DNA from: SZUA-444 sp965226565
GTDB taxonomy: Bacteria > Bacillota > Clostridia > Oscillospirales > Ruminococcaceae
Length of the DNA stretch: 64,000 nucleotides
NCBI GenBank assembly: GCA_965226565.1
Contig: CBDDDI010000004.1
Span: 689,686 to 753,685, forward strand
Reading direction: 5' to 3'
The translations under genes were made by a program, and so were the position numbers. This document shows positions 35,832 through 45,554 of the stretch, piece by piece (position 1 is the first letter of the stretch; each line of letters starts with the position of its first letter). The notes under the pieces were generated by a model. It saw only the letters and a program-made list of their open reading frames with translations. It had not been told where the DNA came from and ran no database searches.

Positions 35832-37034
35832 ATGAAGAGATTTTTAACACTCTGTTTGACATTAGTTATGTGTGTTTCTTTAGCTGCTTGTGGAGATTCA
35901 TCTGAGACAGCTAACACAGGTGCTACTGTGAAACTTAAAGTTTGGTGTTCTAAAGAACAAGAAAAATTAACTAAAAACTTGTTAGAAGAGTTTAAAAAAG
36001 AAAACACAGATAAGAATTATGATTTTAAAATAGGTATTGTAGGAGAAAACAATGCTCAAGCTAAAATCCAAGAAGATTCAAAAGCAGCAGCTGATGTTTT
36101 TGCTTTTGCTGGAGACCATCTATATCCTTTGATTGATTCAGGATTCTTATATGAGATCACAAAAGATAAAGATGAAATTTCTAAAAATAATTTAGATTTC
36201 ACAGTTGATGCTGCTATCAGAGATGGCAAGCTGTATGCTTATCCAATTACTTCTGATAATGGATACATGATGTATTATGATAAGAGTGTATTCTCTGAAG
36301 AAGATGTTAAGTCATTTGAAAAAATGCTTGAAGTTGCTCAATCTAAAGATAAAAAAGTACAAATGGATATAGGAAATGCTTGGTTTACTGCAGCTTTCTT
36401 TATCGGTAATGGATGTACAATTAAATTAGATGAAACTGGCAAAAAACAAATTGTTGACTTTAACAATGCAAAAGGTGTTGAAGCTGGTGAAGCAATTAAA
36501 GCTATTACTGCAAATAAAGCTTATATAGCTGGTAATGATGAATTATTAACAGGTAATATTGGAAAAAATATTGCTGCTGGTATATCAGGAACTTGGGTTT
36601 CTGCAGCTATTAAAGAAAAATTAGGCGATAATTACGGTGTTGCTAAACTTCCAACAGTAAAAATGGGCGGAAAAGATGTACAACTAGGTAGTTTTGCTAG
36701 TGCTAAATTAATGGGTGTAAGTTCTCAAACAAAATATCCTTTAGAAGCTCTTGCTGTTGCAAATTATTTGACAACTGAAAAATCACAACTTGCAAGATAT
36801 AAAGCTGTAGGTGCAGCTCCTTCAAATATTAAAGCCTCAGAAAATGCTGATGTAAAAGCTGATGTTACACTTGCAGCACTTGCTGAACAAGCTAAATTTG
36901 GTGTTGCACAAAAAGAAGTAACAGGAAATTTCTGGGTTCCTTTAGGTGGATTTGGAACAAAAATGATTAGCAAAAAATATGACAAGACAGTTAAAGAAGA
37001 ATTAGATGGTGTAGTTGCTCAAATGCAAAAATAA
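35832..37034 (+). CDS. malE: Maltodextrin-type ABC solute-binding lipoprotein
   Basis: 400 aa extracellular sugar-binding protein. Signal peptide ends LAAC, Cys20 lipidated. Mature part follows the family 1 solute-binding (MalE-like) pattern: LKVWCSKEQEKLTKNLLEEFKKE, DVFAFAGDHLYPLIDSG, YAYPITSDNGYMMYYDKSVF and the late GNFWVPLGGFGTKM. AAGGAG precedes the ATG. It heads the operon with two permeases and alpha-glucan enzymes, so maltose/maltodextrins are the expected ligands. Confidence 0.92.
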   Translation: MKRFLTLCLTLVMCVSLAACGDSSETANTGATVKLKVWCSKEQEKLTKNLLEEFKKENTDKNYDFKIGIVGENNAQAKIQEDSKAAADVFAFAGDHLYPLIDSGFLYEITKDKDEISKNNLDFTVDAAIRDGKLYAYPITSDNGYMMYYDKSVFSEEDVKSFEKMLEVAQSKDKKVQMDIGNAWFTAAFFIGNGCTIKLDETGKKQIVDFNNAKGVEAGEAIKAITANKAYIAGNDELLTGNIGKNIAAGISGTWVSAAIKEKLGDNYGVAKLPTVKMGGKDVQLGSFASAKLMGVSSQTKYPLEALAVANYLTTEKSQLARYKAVGAAPSNIKASENADVKADVTLAALAEQAKFGVAQKEVTGNFWVPLGGFGTKMISKKYDKTVKEELDGVVAQMQK

Positions 37035-37048
37035 TATGTAATATCTCT

Positions 37049-37081
37049 AACAGCTTGGAGTATGAATTACTTCAAGCTGTT
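37049..37081 (+). other. Intercistronic hairpin between binding protein and permease genes
   Basis: Fourteen-base stem AACAGCTTGGAGTA / TACTTCAAGCTGTT (one G-T) with a TGAAT loop, followed by TTATAGGTTTTAT. No continuous T run. Probably protects the abundant binding-protein message or reduces read-through to the permease genes. Confidence 0.7.
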
Positions 37082-37119
37082 TATAGGTTTTATAAATCTA
37101 GAAAAGGAGGCTGAATAAT

Positions 37120-38598
37120 GTGACTTCTAAATCTTATAACTTAACGTTTTGGCAAAAATCAAGTCGTTTTTTTAGTAAATTACCTTCAGCTATAGTAAAT
37201 GGAATAAAAAAGATTGTATCAGCAATATTTAAAGCAATAATAGCGTTTTTCTTAGGAATTGGACATTTTTTTCAAAAGTTTATTAAAGGTGACGTAAAAA
37301 CTAAGATTTCATTTTTCATAATGGGTTTCGGGAATCTAGCTCGAGGCCAAATAATAAGAGGAATATTATTCCTTGGAGTTCAAGTTGGGTACATATTTTA
37401 TATGATAAATATGGGTGGATTTTATTTATCTAAATTTGGCACATTAGGAACTGTTTTAAGAGAACGAGTACTTGATAAGGACCTAGGGATTTATTTATAT
37501 AAAGATGGAGATAGTTCTATCAAAATCTTACTTTTCGGTGTAGTTTCAATAGCAATTTGTATTGCGTTTATAGCTGTGTATGTTATTAATGTTTGCTCAT
37601 CATATAAAGCTGAACAAACACTTAAAAAAGGTGAAAAATTACCTAGATTCAAAGATGATATAGGTTCATTACTTAATGAAAAATTTCATATTACAATGCT
37701 GTCTATACCAACATTAATGGTTACAGCATTTACTATATTGCCAATTATATTTATGATATGCATGGCATTTACAAACTTTGATAAAGCACATCAACCTCCA
37801 GGAAATTTATTTACTTGGACAGGTTTTGATACATTTCATAATATGTTTTCTGGTAATCCATTTATAGCGAAATCTTTTGGAGGCATTTTAGCATGGACAC
37901 TTGTATGGGCTGTATTTGCAACCTTCACAAACTACATATTTGGTATAATACTTGCTATGCTTATTAACAAAAAAGGTATTAAGCTTAAAGGAATGTGGAG
38001 AACAATATTTGTAATTACAATTGCTGTTCCGCAATTTGTTACATTAATGCTTATGTCAAAATTCCTTGATGACAATGGTGGATTAAATGCATTGTTAATT
38101 CAGTTAGGTTTAATTAGTGAGCCTATAAAATTTCTTACAAGTACGGCTCTTGCGAGAGTTACAGTAATAGTAGTTAATATGTGGGTTGGTATTCCACATA
38201 CAATGCTTATAACAACAGGTATTCTTATGAATATTCCAGAAGATATGTATGAAAGTGCAAGAATTGATGGAGCTGGACCACTTAAAATATTTTCAAAAAT
38301 CACACTTCCATATATGTTGTTTGTAACAACACCTCATTTGATAACACAATTTGTTGGTAATATTAATAACTTTAATCTTATTTATTTCTTATCAGGAGGA
38401 GGACCTGTAATGGGCAACCTTTACCAAGCGGGAGATACAGACTTATTGGTTACATGGTTATACAAACTAAGTATACAATTCCAAGATTACAACTTAGCTT
38501 CAGCAGTTGGTATTATAATATTTATAATAACTGCTACATTCTCATTAATTTCGTATAATCTTTCTGCATCTTCTCGAAAGGAGGGCCAATTCTCATGA
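37120..38598 (+). CDS. malF: Maltodextrin ABC transporter permease, MalF type
   Basis: 492 aa inner-membrane subunit. GTG start at 37120, nine bases after AAAGGAGG; the ATG at 37118 is followed at once by a stop. The N-terminus is long and amphipathic with extra helices (residues 1-150), then six core helices. The EAA loop that contacts the ATPase is MYESARIDGAGPLKIFSKITLP. The stop overlaps the next gene by 4 bp (ATGA). No ATPase gene is in the operon, so a shared MsmX/MalK-type ATPase elsewhere must energise it. Confidence 0.93.
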   Translation: MTSKSYNLTFWQKSSRFFSKLPSAIVNGIKKIVSAIFKAIIAFFLGIGHFFQKFIKGDVKTKISFFIMGFGNLARGQIIRGILFLGVQVGYIFYMINMGGFYLSKFGTLGTVLRERVLDKDLGIYLYKDGDSSIKILLFGVVSIAICIAFIAVYVINVCSSYKAEQTLKKGEKLPRFKDDIGSLLNEKFHITMLSIPTLMVTAFTILPIIFMICMAFTNFDKAHQPPGNLFTWTGFDTFHNMFSGNPFIAKSFGGILAWTLVWAVFATFTNYIFGIILAMLINKKGIKLKGMWRTIFVITIAVPQFVTLMLMSKFLDDNGGLNALLIQLGLISEPIKFLTSTALARVTVIVVNMWVGIPHTMLITTGILMNIPEDMYESARIDGAGPLKIFSKITLPYMLFVTTPHLITQFVGNINNFNLIYFLSGGGPVMGNLYQAGDTDLLVTWLYKLSIQFQDYNLASAVGIIIFIITATFSLISYNLSASSRKEGQFS

Positions 38599-39452
38599 TA
38601 AAAGGCTATAGATTAAAACGTTCTATTACAAATACATTTGTGTATATTGTTTTAGGAGTATTATCAATAATTTGGCTTTTTCCTATAGTATGGCTAATAT
38701 TATTTTCATTTAATGCTGATCCTAATCCATATAGTTCTCATGCAATTCCTCAAGAATGGACTTTAAATAACTATATTGATTTATTTACTAAAACAGATTT
38801 GTTTAATTTTCCACAATGGTTTTTAAATACATTGTTTGTTGCAACTGTATGTTGTATTTTATCAACATTTTTCACTTTGGCAACAAGTTATTCTTTTAGT
38901 AGACTTAGATTTAAATCAAGAAAAAAATTCTTAAATGTAACTTTAATACTTGGAATGTTTCCAGGATTTATGAGTATGATAGCAATATATCATATGCTTA
39001 AAGAAATTTTAGGTTTAGAGCAAAGTTTATTAGCGTTGATATTAGTTTATTCAGGTGGAGCTGGTTTGAATTATTTTATATCAAAAGGATTTTTTGATAC
39101 AATTCCAATAGCTCTTGATGAAGCAGCAACGCTTGATGGAGCATCTAGAAATCAAATTTTCTGGAGAATTACTTTGCCAATGTCCAAACCAATTGTTATT
39201 TATACTGCGTTAACAGCTTTTATGGCTCCATGGCTTGATTTCATTTTTGCTTCAGTTATAATGAAAGATAAGTATGATTCATATACTGTTGCGGTTGGTA
39301 TGTTCGAGATGATAACAAGAGAAAATATTTCGTATTATTTTGCACAATTCTGTGCGGCTGGTGTTATTGTTGCTATTCCAATATCTATTTTGTTTATTAT
39401 TATGCAAAGATTTTATGTTGATGGAATTGTCGGCGGTGCAGTTAAGGGCTAA
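38595..39452 (+). CDS. malG: Maltodextrin ABC transporter permease, MalG type
   Basis: 285 aa second permease with six hydrophobic helices. EAA loop DEAATLDGASRNQIFWRITLP is complete; it ends with QRFYVDGIVGGAVKG, the conserved MalG tail. GGAGGG lies about 10 bases before the ATG inside the preceding gene, with which it overlaps by 4 bp, so the two permeases are translationally coupled. Confidence 0.94.
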   Translation: MIKGYRLKRSITNTFVYIVLGVLSIIWLFPIVWLILFSFNADPNPYSSHAIPQEWTLNNYIDLFTKTDLFNFPQWFLNTLFVATVCCILSTFFTLATSYSFSRLRFKSRKKFLNVTLILGMFPGFMSMIAIYHMLKEILGLEQSLLALILVYSGGAGLNYFISKGFFDTIPIALDEAATLDGASRNQIFWRITLPMSKPIVIYTALTAFMAPWLDFIFASVIMKDKYDSYTVAVGMFEMITRENISYYFAQFCAAGVIVAIPISILFIIMQRFYVDGIVGGAVKG

Positions 39453-39464
39453 TTTAAATTGTTC

Positions 39465-39499
39465 TTTATGGCTAACAAAATTGTTTTGTTAGCCATAAA
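39465..39499 (+). other. Intercistronic hairpin between malG and amylase gene
   Basis: Sixteen-base perfect stem TTTATGGCTAACAAAA / TTTTGTTAGCCATAAA with a TTG loop and no T run. Likely an mRNA stability or partial termination element dividing transporter and enzyme parts of the operon. Confidence 0.75.
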
Positions 39500-39526
39500 T
39501 TATGCTATAGTATTTTGGAGGATTTT

Positions 39527-41170
39527 ATGAAGAAATTACTTGCGTTAGTTATATGTTCTGTGTTAATATTAACATCTTGTGGAAATAGTAATAATACTCA
39601 GTCAACATCAGTTAATGTAGTTGGAAAAGGAACTCCTGTTTCAATAGATGATAATTACAAAAATTATTATGAAATTTATGTTGGTGGATTTTATGATTCT
39701 AATAATGATGGAATTGGAGATTTAAATGGTATCACAGAAAAACTTTCATATTTAAATGATGGTGATGATTCAACTACTGATGACTTAGGAATTGATGGTA
39801 TTTGGTTAATGCCTATTATGCCTTCTGATACATATCATAAATATGATGTAAATGATTATTATAAAATTGATTCTGACTATGGCACTATGGATGATTTTGA
39901 TAAATTAGTTGAGGAGTGTAATAATAGAGGTATTGATTTAATATTAGATCTTGTTTTAAATCATACTTCAATAAAGCATTCTTGGTTTAAATCTGCTAGT
40001 GAAAGTCTTAAACATTTTAATTGTGGACAAGCACAATGTATTTATGAAGATTTGTGTCCAGAGCATAATAAATATTGTGATTATTATATGTTTTCTGATG
40101 AAATTGAATCTGGTGTTAAACAACACCAAGTTAATGGTACTAAATGGTACTATGAAGGACAGTTTTGGGATCAAATGCCTGATTTAAATCTTGATAATGA
40201 GGATTTAAGAAAAGAAATATTAGATATTGCAAAATTTTGGCTCGATAAAGGTATAAAAGGTTTTAGACTTGATGCTACAACTCATTTTTATAGAGAAAAT
40301 GAAACAGAAAATACTAAGTTTTTAAATTGGTTTTACAAAGAATTAAAGAAAATTAAAGAAGATGTTTATCTTGTAGGTGAAGCATGGACTGACTATAGCA
40401 CAATTTACAATATGTATGAAAGTAAATTACCAAGTTTTTTTAACTTCCCATTTTCTCAATCTTCTGGTAATATAATAAGAGCGATAAATTCAAATGAGGG
40501 TTACGATTTAGCAAAAAAGATACAAAACAATCAACAAGAAATGTGTAAATCAAACAAAAATGCTATTGATGCTGTATTCCTTACAAATCATGATAATGCA
40601 AGAAGTGCTGGTGCATTAGCACGAGAACTTGAAAAAGAAAAAATGGCAGCAGCTTTATATATGATGATGCCAGGAAATTCTTTTATGTATTATGGAGAAG
40701 AAATAGGAATGTTAGGATCTGGTTGTGATGAAAATTTACGTCAACCATTTGTTTGGTCAGTAAAAGATAAAAAAGGAATTTGTACTCCTGTTGCAGGCTC
40801 TTCTAATGAGGAGACATATGAAAAAGGTTTAGATGAACATTTAAAAGATAATAATTCGCTTGTAAATTATTATAAACAAATTATTAGAATTAAAAATCTA
40901 AATCCAGAGATTGCAAGAGGCAGTGTAACTGCAATTGACACTGGTGAAAATTTTGTATGTGCTTATCAATCAGAGTACAATGGCAAAAAAGTTTATGTTA
41001 TACATAATCTTGCCAACAAAGAAAATACAAAAAACGTAACGCTTGAACATAATTTATTTGGAAATAGTGAAGTAGAAGCGTATCTTTCTGTGAAAAATGA
41101 AAACTATAAAATTGAGAACGGAAAAATTACACTTCCTTCGTATTCAACTATAATTTTAAAAGAAAAATAG
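39527..41170 (+). CDS. Lipoprotein alpha-amylase, glycoside hydrolase family 13
   Basis: 547 aa; ATG 39527 with GGAGG five bases upstream. Signal peptide ends LTSC, Cys18 lipidated, so the enzyme sits on the cell surface next to the binding protein. GH13 barrel motifs: DLVLNHTS (region I), GFRLDATTHF with nucleophile Asp249, GEAWTDY with acid Glu285, and TNHDNARSAG with Asp356. A C-terminal beta domain forms the last 80 residues. It should trim extracellular starch or glycogen to maltodextrins for the transporter. An Asn/Asp-rich NDGIGDLNG calcium-like turn lies near residue 70. Confidence 0.92.
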   Translation: MKKLLALVICSVLILTSCGNSNNTQSTSVNVVGKGTPVSIDDNYKNYYEIYVGGFYDSNNDGIGDLNGITEKLSYLNDGDDSTTDDLGIDGIWLMPIMPSDTYHKYDVNDYYKIDSDYGTMDDFDKLVEECNNRGIDLILDLVLNHTSIKHSWFKSASESLKHFNCGQAQCIYEDLCPEHNKYCDYYMFSDEIESGVKQHQVNGTKWYYEGQFWDQMPDLNLDNEDLRKEILDIAKFWLDKGIKGFRLDATTHFYRENETENTKFLNWFYKELKKIKEDVYLVGEAWTDYSTIYNMYESKLPSFFNFPFSQSSGNIIRAINSNEGYDLAKKIQNNQQEMCKSNKNAIDAVFLTNHDNARSAGALARELEKEKMAAALYMMMPGNSFMYYGEEIGMLGSGCDENLRQPFVWSVKDKKGICTPVAGSSNEETYEKGLDEHLKDNNSLVNYYKQIIRIKNLNPEIARGSVTAIDTGENFVCAYQSEYNGKKVYVIHNLANKENTKNVTLEHNLFGNSEVEAYLSVKNENYKIENGKITLPSYSTIILKEK

Positions 41171-41185
41171 TAAGGTGGTATTAAT

Positions 41186-42706
41186 ATGGGAAAAAGCGAC
41201 GTTAAAAATGATGTTACAATTGAAAACAATATTAAAAAAGTAAGAGACGCAGGTATTTTATTGCCTATTTCTAGTTTGCCTTCTAAATATGGTATTGGTA
41301 ATTTAGGAAAAGAAGCTTATGATTTCGTTGATTATTTAGTAGAGTGTGGACAATCTGTATGGCAAATACTACCTATTGGTCCAACAAGTTTTGGTGATAG
41401 TCCTTATCAATCATTTTCAGCTTTTGCTGGTAATCCTTATTTTATTGATTTAGATAAATTAATAGAAGAAAAAATGCTTACAAAAGAAGATGTAGACGCT
41501 TATGAATGGGGCGATGATGAAAGTGATATTAAATACGATATAATTTATGAAAATAGATTTAAAGTATTAAGAAAAGCATTTTCAAATTTTAAAGAGTCTA
41601 AAGAATATACTGAGTTTTGTAAAGAGAATAAATATTGGCTTGATGATTATAGTTTATATATGTCTATAAAAGCTACTTTCGATAATAAAAGTTGGCTTGA
41701 ATGGGATGACGATATTAGATTATATAAAAAAGAAGCAGTTGAGAAATATAGAAAAGAACTTAAAAATGATATTGATTTTTGGAATTTCATTCAGTTTAAA
41801 TTCTATGAGCAATGGTATAAACTTAAAGAGTATGCTAACAAAAATGGAATTAAAATCATTGGAGATATTCCGATTTATGTTTCAATGGATTCAGCTGATA
41901 CTTGGGCAACTTATGATCAATTTTTATTAGACGAAGATCATAAACCAACTGTTGTTGCTGGTTGTCCACCGGATGGTTTTTCTGCTGATGGTCAATTATG
42001 GGGAAATTCTATATATGACTGGGAAGAAATGAAAAAAGACAATTTTGAATGGTGGAGAAAACGTACTGCGTTTAGTGCTACTATTTATGATGTGATAAGA
42101 ATTGACCATTTTATAGGAATTGTAAGATACTACACTATTCCTGCTGAAGATACTACAGCGAAAAACGGAAAGTTCTGTAGAGGTCCAGGAGCTGATCTAC
42201 TTAAAGTTATAGATGAAGCTAGAGGAGAAACAGGAATTATTGCAGAAGATTTAGGATTTATTGTTGATGAAGTAGCAAAATTTATTAAAGAATCTGGTTA
42301 TCCAGGTATGAAAATTTTGCAACATGCTTTTAATGATGATACTACTAATGAGCATCTGCCAATTAACTATGAACCAAACTATTGTGTATACCTTGGAACA
42401 CATGATAATGATACAATGGTCGAAATAATAAATAACTTGACAGAAAAGTCAAAAAAGTTTATGATGAGTTATCTAAACATTGATAATATGAATAATGTTG
42501 TATGGGATTTAATTAGAGCTGCTTATGCTAGTGTTGCTAATCTTGCTGTTATACAAATGCAAGATATTTTGGAACTTGATAATTCAGCTAGAATGAACGT
42601 TCCTGCTACTGTAGGAATCAACTGGAGATGGAGAGTTACTAAATCTCAAATGACAGATGATATTGCTAAAAAACTTAAGTCATTATCAGTGACTTATGGA
42701 AGATAG
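41186..42706 (+). CDS. malQ: 4-alpha-glucanotransferase (amylomaltase)
   Basis: 506 aa cytoplasmic GH77 enzyme that disproportionates maltodextrins, releasing glucose and making longer chains for the phosphorylase. It opens GILLPISSLPSKYGIGNLG and has WQILPIGPTSFGDSPYQS, the nucleophile Asp307 in RIDHF, the acid Glu354 in IAEDLG and THDNDT. Starts 15 bp after the amylase gene; AAGGTGG precedes the ATG. Confidence 0.95.
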   Translation: MGKSDVKNDVTIENNIKKVRDAGILLPISSLPSKYGIGNLGKEAYDFVDYLVECGQSVWQILPIGPTSFGDSPYQSFSAFAGNPYFIDLDKLIEEKMLTKEDVDAYEWGDDESDIKYDIIYENRFKVLRKAFSNFKESKEYTEFCKENKYWLDDYSLYMSIKATFDNKSWLEWDDDIRLYKKEAVEKYRKELKNDIDFWNFIQFKFYEQWYKLKEYANKNGIKIIGDIPIYVSMDSADTWATYDQFLLDEDHKPTVVAGCPPDGFSADGQLWGNSIYDWEEMKKDNFEWWRKRTAFSATIYDVIRIDHFIGIVRYYTIPAEDTTAKNGKFCRGPGADLLKVIDEARGETGIIAEDLGFIVDEVAKFIKESGYPGMKILQHAFNDDTTNEHLPINYEPNYCVYLGTHDNDTMVEIINNLTEKSKKFMMSYLNIDNMNNVVWDLIRAAYASVANLAVIQMQDILELDNSARMNVPATVGINWRWRVTKSQMTDDIAKKLKSLSVTYGR

Positions 42707-42742
42707 AACTATAATAGAGGATAATAACTTATGGAGGTTTTT

Positions 42743-45079
42743 ATGAAGTCAAATTTTAAAAAGGATATTTGTTCAATTTTAGAAATGGACTATGGTAAAT
42801 CTGTAGAAAATGCTACAACAACTGAGATTTATAATGCTGTTTCTAAATCTGCTATGAATCAAATGAGAAAAAACCAAATTGAATTGCCAGAAAAGAAAAC
42901 AGCTTGCTATTTTTCTGCTGAATTTTTAATTGGTCGTTTGGTTTACAGTAATTTGTTGAATCTTGGACTAATTGAAGAAACAAAAGAGTTTTTAGAAGAG
43001 AATGGTCTTGATATTAACATTTTTGAAGATGTTGAAGATAATGCTCTTGGTAATGGTGGTCTTGGTAGACTTGCAGCTTGTTTCTTAGATAGTGCTGCTT
43101 CACAAAACATTCCACTTAATGGTTATGGAATTAGATATAAATACGGTATCTTTAAACAATATTTTGAAGATGGTTTACAAAAAGAAATTCCTGATAACTG
43201 GCAACGTTTTGGTGATCCTTGGTCTGTTAAAAGAGAAGATAAGGCTGTAGTTGTTGAATTTGCTGATCAAAAAGTTATTGCTATGCCTTATGACACTCCT
43301 GTAATTGGTTACAAAAACAATGTTGCTAATGTTCTTCGTTTATATGAAGCACAATCTTTTGAAAGTTTTGATTTTGATCTATTTAATGAACAAAAATATG
43401 ATAAAGCATTTGCTGAGAAAAACAGTGCAGAAGCTATTTCAGCTGTTTTATATCCAAATGATGATACTGATAAAGGTAAGAAATTAAGAATTAAACAACA
43501 ATATTTCTTTGTTTCTGCTGCTTTACAAAATATTCTTGCTGATTTTAAAGCTGAAAATGGAGATAAATTTAACAAACTTCCTGAATATTTTGCTATTCAA
43601 TTAAATGATACACATCCTGTTGTTGCTATTCCTGAACTTATCAGATTGCTTCAATTAGAAGGTGTTTCATACGCTAAAGCATTCCAAATTGTTAGAAAAA
43701 CTTTTGCTTACACTAACCATACTATTATGGCTGAGGCTCTTGAAAAATGGAATGTTAAACTATTTAAATCAGTTCTTCCAAACATCTATAAAATCATTGT
43801 TAAAATCAATAAAACTCTTGAAAAAGAGCTTGATACTTTAGGTGTAAAAGAAGATGACAAAGAACAATACAGAATTATTTCTGATAATCTAATTTACATG
43901 GCGAGACTTGCTATATTCGGCACATTCTCAACAAATGGTGTTGCTCAAATTCATACAGAAATTTTGAAAGATTCAACTATTTCTGAATGGTATAAGCTAT
44001 ATCCAGAAAAAATTAATAACAAAACTAATGGTATTACACAAAGAAGATGGCTTGCGTTATCAAATCCTCAACTTTCAAAATTCATTACTGATAAAATTGG
44101 TGATGCTTGGACAACTGAGCTTGATGAACTTAAAAAGCTTGAAAAATTTGTTAATGACGAAGAAGTTATTAGTGAATTTGCAAATATTAAGAAAATCAAA
44201 AAACAAGAACTTGTTGAATATATTGAAAAACATGAAGGCAGAACTATTGATTCAGAAAGTATTTTTGATATTCAAATTAAGAGACTTCATGAGTATAAGA
44301 GACAACTTATGAATGCATTGTCTATTATTTATATTTATCTTGGTATTAAAGATGGCTCAATTAAGGACTTTAATCCAACAACATTTATCTTTGGTGCTAA
44401 ATCAGCTCCTGGTTACTGGAGAGCTAAAGCTATTATTAAGCTAATTAATGAAATAGCTAAAAAAGTTTCTGAAGATGAAGAAGTTAAGGACAAGCTATCT
44501 GTTATATTTGTTCAAAACTACAATGTTTCTTATGCTGAAAAATTAACTCCAGCTGCTGATATTTCTGAGCAAATTTCAACAGCAGGTACTGAAGCTTCTG
44601 GTACTGGTAACATGAAGTTTATGCTTAATGGTGCTGTTACTCTTGGAACATTTGATGGTGCTAATGTTGAAATTGTTGAACAAGCTGGTGAAGAAAACAA
44701 TTACATCTTTGGTGCTAGAGTTGATGAAATTGAGAAAATTTCTAAAACTTATGATCCTAAGGAAATTTACAAGAAAAATAAAGCTATCAAGAGAGCTATT
44801 GATACACTTATAGATGGTACTTTTGATGATGGAGATAGTGGTTTATTCAAAGACTTGCATACTTGTCTTCTTGAAAAAACATATAATAATGCTGATAATT
44901 ATTATACTCTATATGATTTTGAAAGCTATGTTGAAGCTAAACTTAGAGCTAACAAAGATTATGCTGATAAATCTATGTTTACTAAAAAATGCTTTATGAA
45001 TACTTGTAATGCAGGTAAATTCTCAAGTGATAGAACTATTAAACAATATGCTGATGAAATCTGGTTTAAAAAAGCATAA
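42743..45079 (+). CDS. glgP: Glycogen/maltodextrin phosphorylase
   Basis: 778 aa PLP enzyme (GT35) that releases glucose-1-phosphate from the non-reducing ends of alpha-glucans. ATG 42743 with GGAGG five bases upstream. Visible are the GNGGLGRLAACFLDS motif, LNDTHP, the RLHEYKRQLMN stretch, and the PLP Lys625 in GTGNMKFMLNG followed by TLGTFDGANVEI. Slightly shorter than animal enzymes with no N-terminal phosphorylation site. Last gene of the operon. Confidence 0.95.
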   Translation: MKSNFKKDICSILEMDYGKSVENATTTEIYNAVSKSAMNQMRKNQIELPEKKTACYFSAEFLIGRLVYSNLLNLGLIEETKEFLEENGLDINIFEDVEDNALGNGGLGRLAACFLDSAASQNIPLNGYGIRYKYGIFKQYFEDGLQKEIPDNWQRFGDPWSVKREDKAVVVEFADQKVIAMPYDTPVIGYKNNVANVLRLYEAQSFESFDFDLFNEQKYDKAFAEKNSAEAISAVLYPNDDTDKGKKLRIKQQYFFVSAALQNILADFKAENGDKFNKLPEYFAIQLNDTHPVVAIPELIRLLQLEGVSYAKAFQIVRKTFAYTNHTIMAEALEKWNVKLFKSVLPNIYKIIVKINKTLEKELDTLGVKEDDKEQYRIISDNLIYMARLAIFGTFSTNGVAQIHTEILKDSTISEWYKLYPEKINNKTNGITQRRWLALSNPQLSKFITDKIGDAWTTELDELKKLEKFVNDEEVISEFANIKKIKKQELVEYIEKHEGRTIDSESIFDIQIKRLHEYKRQLMNALSIIYIYLGIKDGSIKDFNPTTFIFGAKSAPGYWRAKAIIKLINEIAKKVSEDEEVKDKLSVIFVQNYNVSYAEKLTPAADISEQISTAGTEASGTGNMKFMLNGAVTLGTFDGANVEIVEQAGEENNYIFGARVDEIEKISKTYDPKEIYKKNKAIKRAIDTLIDGTFDDGDSGLFKDLHTCLLEKTYNNADNYYTLYDFESYVEAKLRANKDYADKSMFTKKCFMNTCNAGKFSSDRTIKQYADEIWFKKA

Positions 45080-45091
45080 TAATTTATTAAT

Positions 45092-45126
45092 AAAGAGTCT
45101 TCAATTTTGAAGGCTCTTTTATTTTT
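45092..45126 (+). terminator. Terminator of the glucan operon
   Basis: Twelve-base stem AAAGAGTCTTCA / TGAAGGCTCTTT (one T-G) with a short loop and TTATTTTT tail, 12 bases after glgP. Confidence 0.9.
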
Positions 45127-45191
45127 AAAAATCCAAATTAATAAAATATTAATTATTAAATCATATATTTTTATTTATACATAATATTTGC

Positions 45192-45220
45192 TTGTGTTTT
45201 TTTGTAGATACTATTATAAT
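45192..45220 (+). promoter_or_regulatory. Promoter of small basic protein / Cache-like operon
   Basis: TTGTGT (45192-45197), 17 bases, TATAAT (45215-45220). Start near 45227, 24 bases before the ATG. Confidence 0.55.
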
Positions 45221-45250
45221 AATTATTATAAATATAGTTGGGGGAAAAAT

Positions 45251-45502
45251 ATGAAAAAAATTTTGGCAGATAATAATATTGTAAATAAAAAAAATATATT
45301 AGTAATGACATCTTCATTACTAGCAACTAATCTCTTTAAAAAGAAATCAAAAAAGAAAAAAGGCAAAATAAAAACATTTATAAAAACCAAAAATAATATA
45401 GATAGAATATATGATGTTGTTAGTATGTATTCTGCAAAAAAGACTGTTGAAGATAAAAAAGAAGATTTTGAAATAGAACAAGCCACGATTATTGAAATTT
45501 AG
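45251..45502 (+). CDS. Small basic protein of unknown function
   Basis: 83 aa from ATG 45251, preceded by TTGGGGG; the longer frame from 45188 overlaps the promoter and is not used. There is a short hydrophobic stretch (NILVMTSSLLATNLF) followed by a strongly basic block (KKKSKKKKGK), and an acidic C-terminus. Too short for a family call; it could be a membrane-associated peptide. It is followed 52 bp later by the Cache-like protein. Confidence 0.5.
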   Translation: MKKILADNNIVNKKNILVMTSSLLATNLFKKKSKKKKGKIKTFIKTKNNIDRIYDVVSMYSAKKTVEDKKEDFEIEQATIIEI

Positions 45503-45554
45503 TTAATGTCATAAACTATTATTTTGGCAGAAAAATTTTAGAACAGGTGATAAT

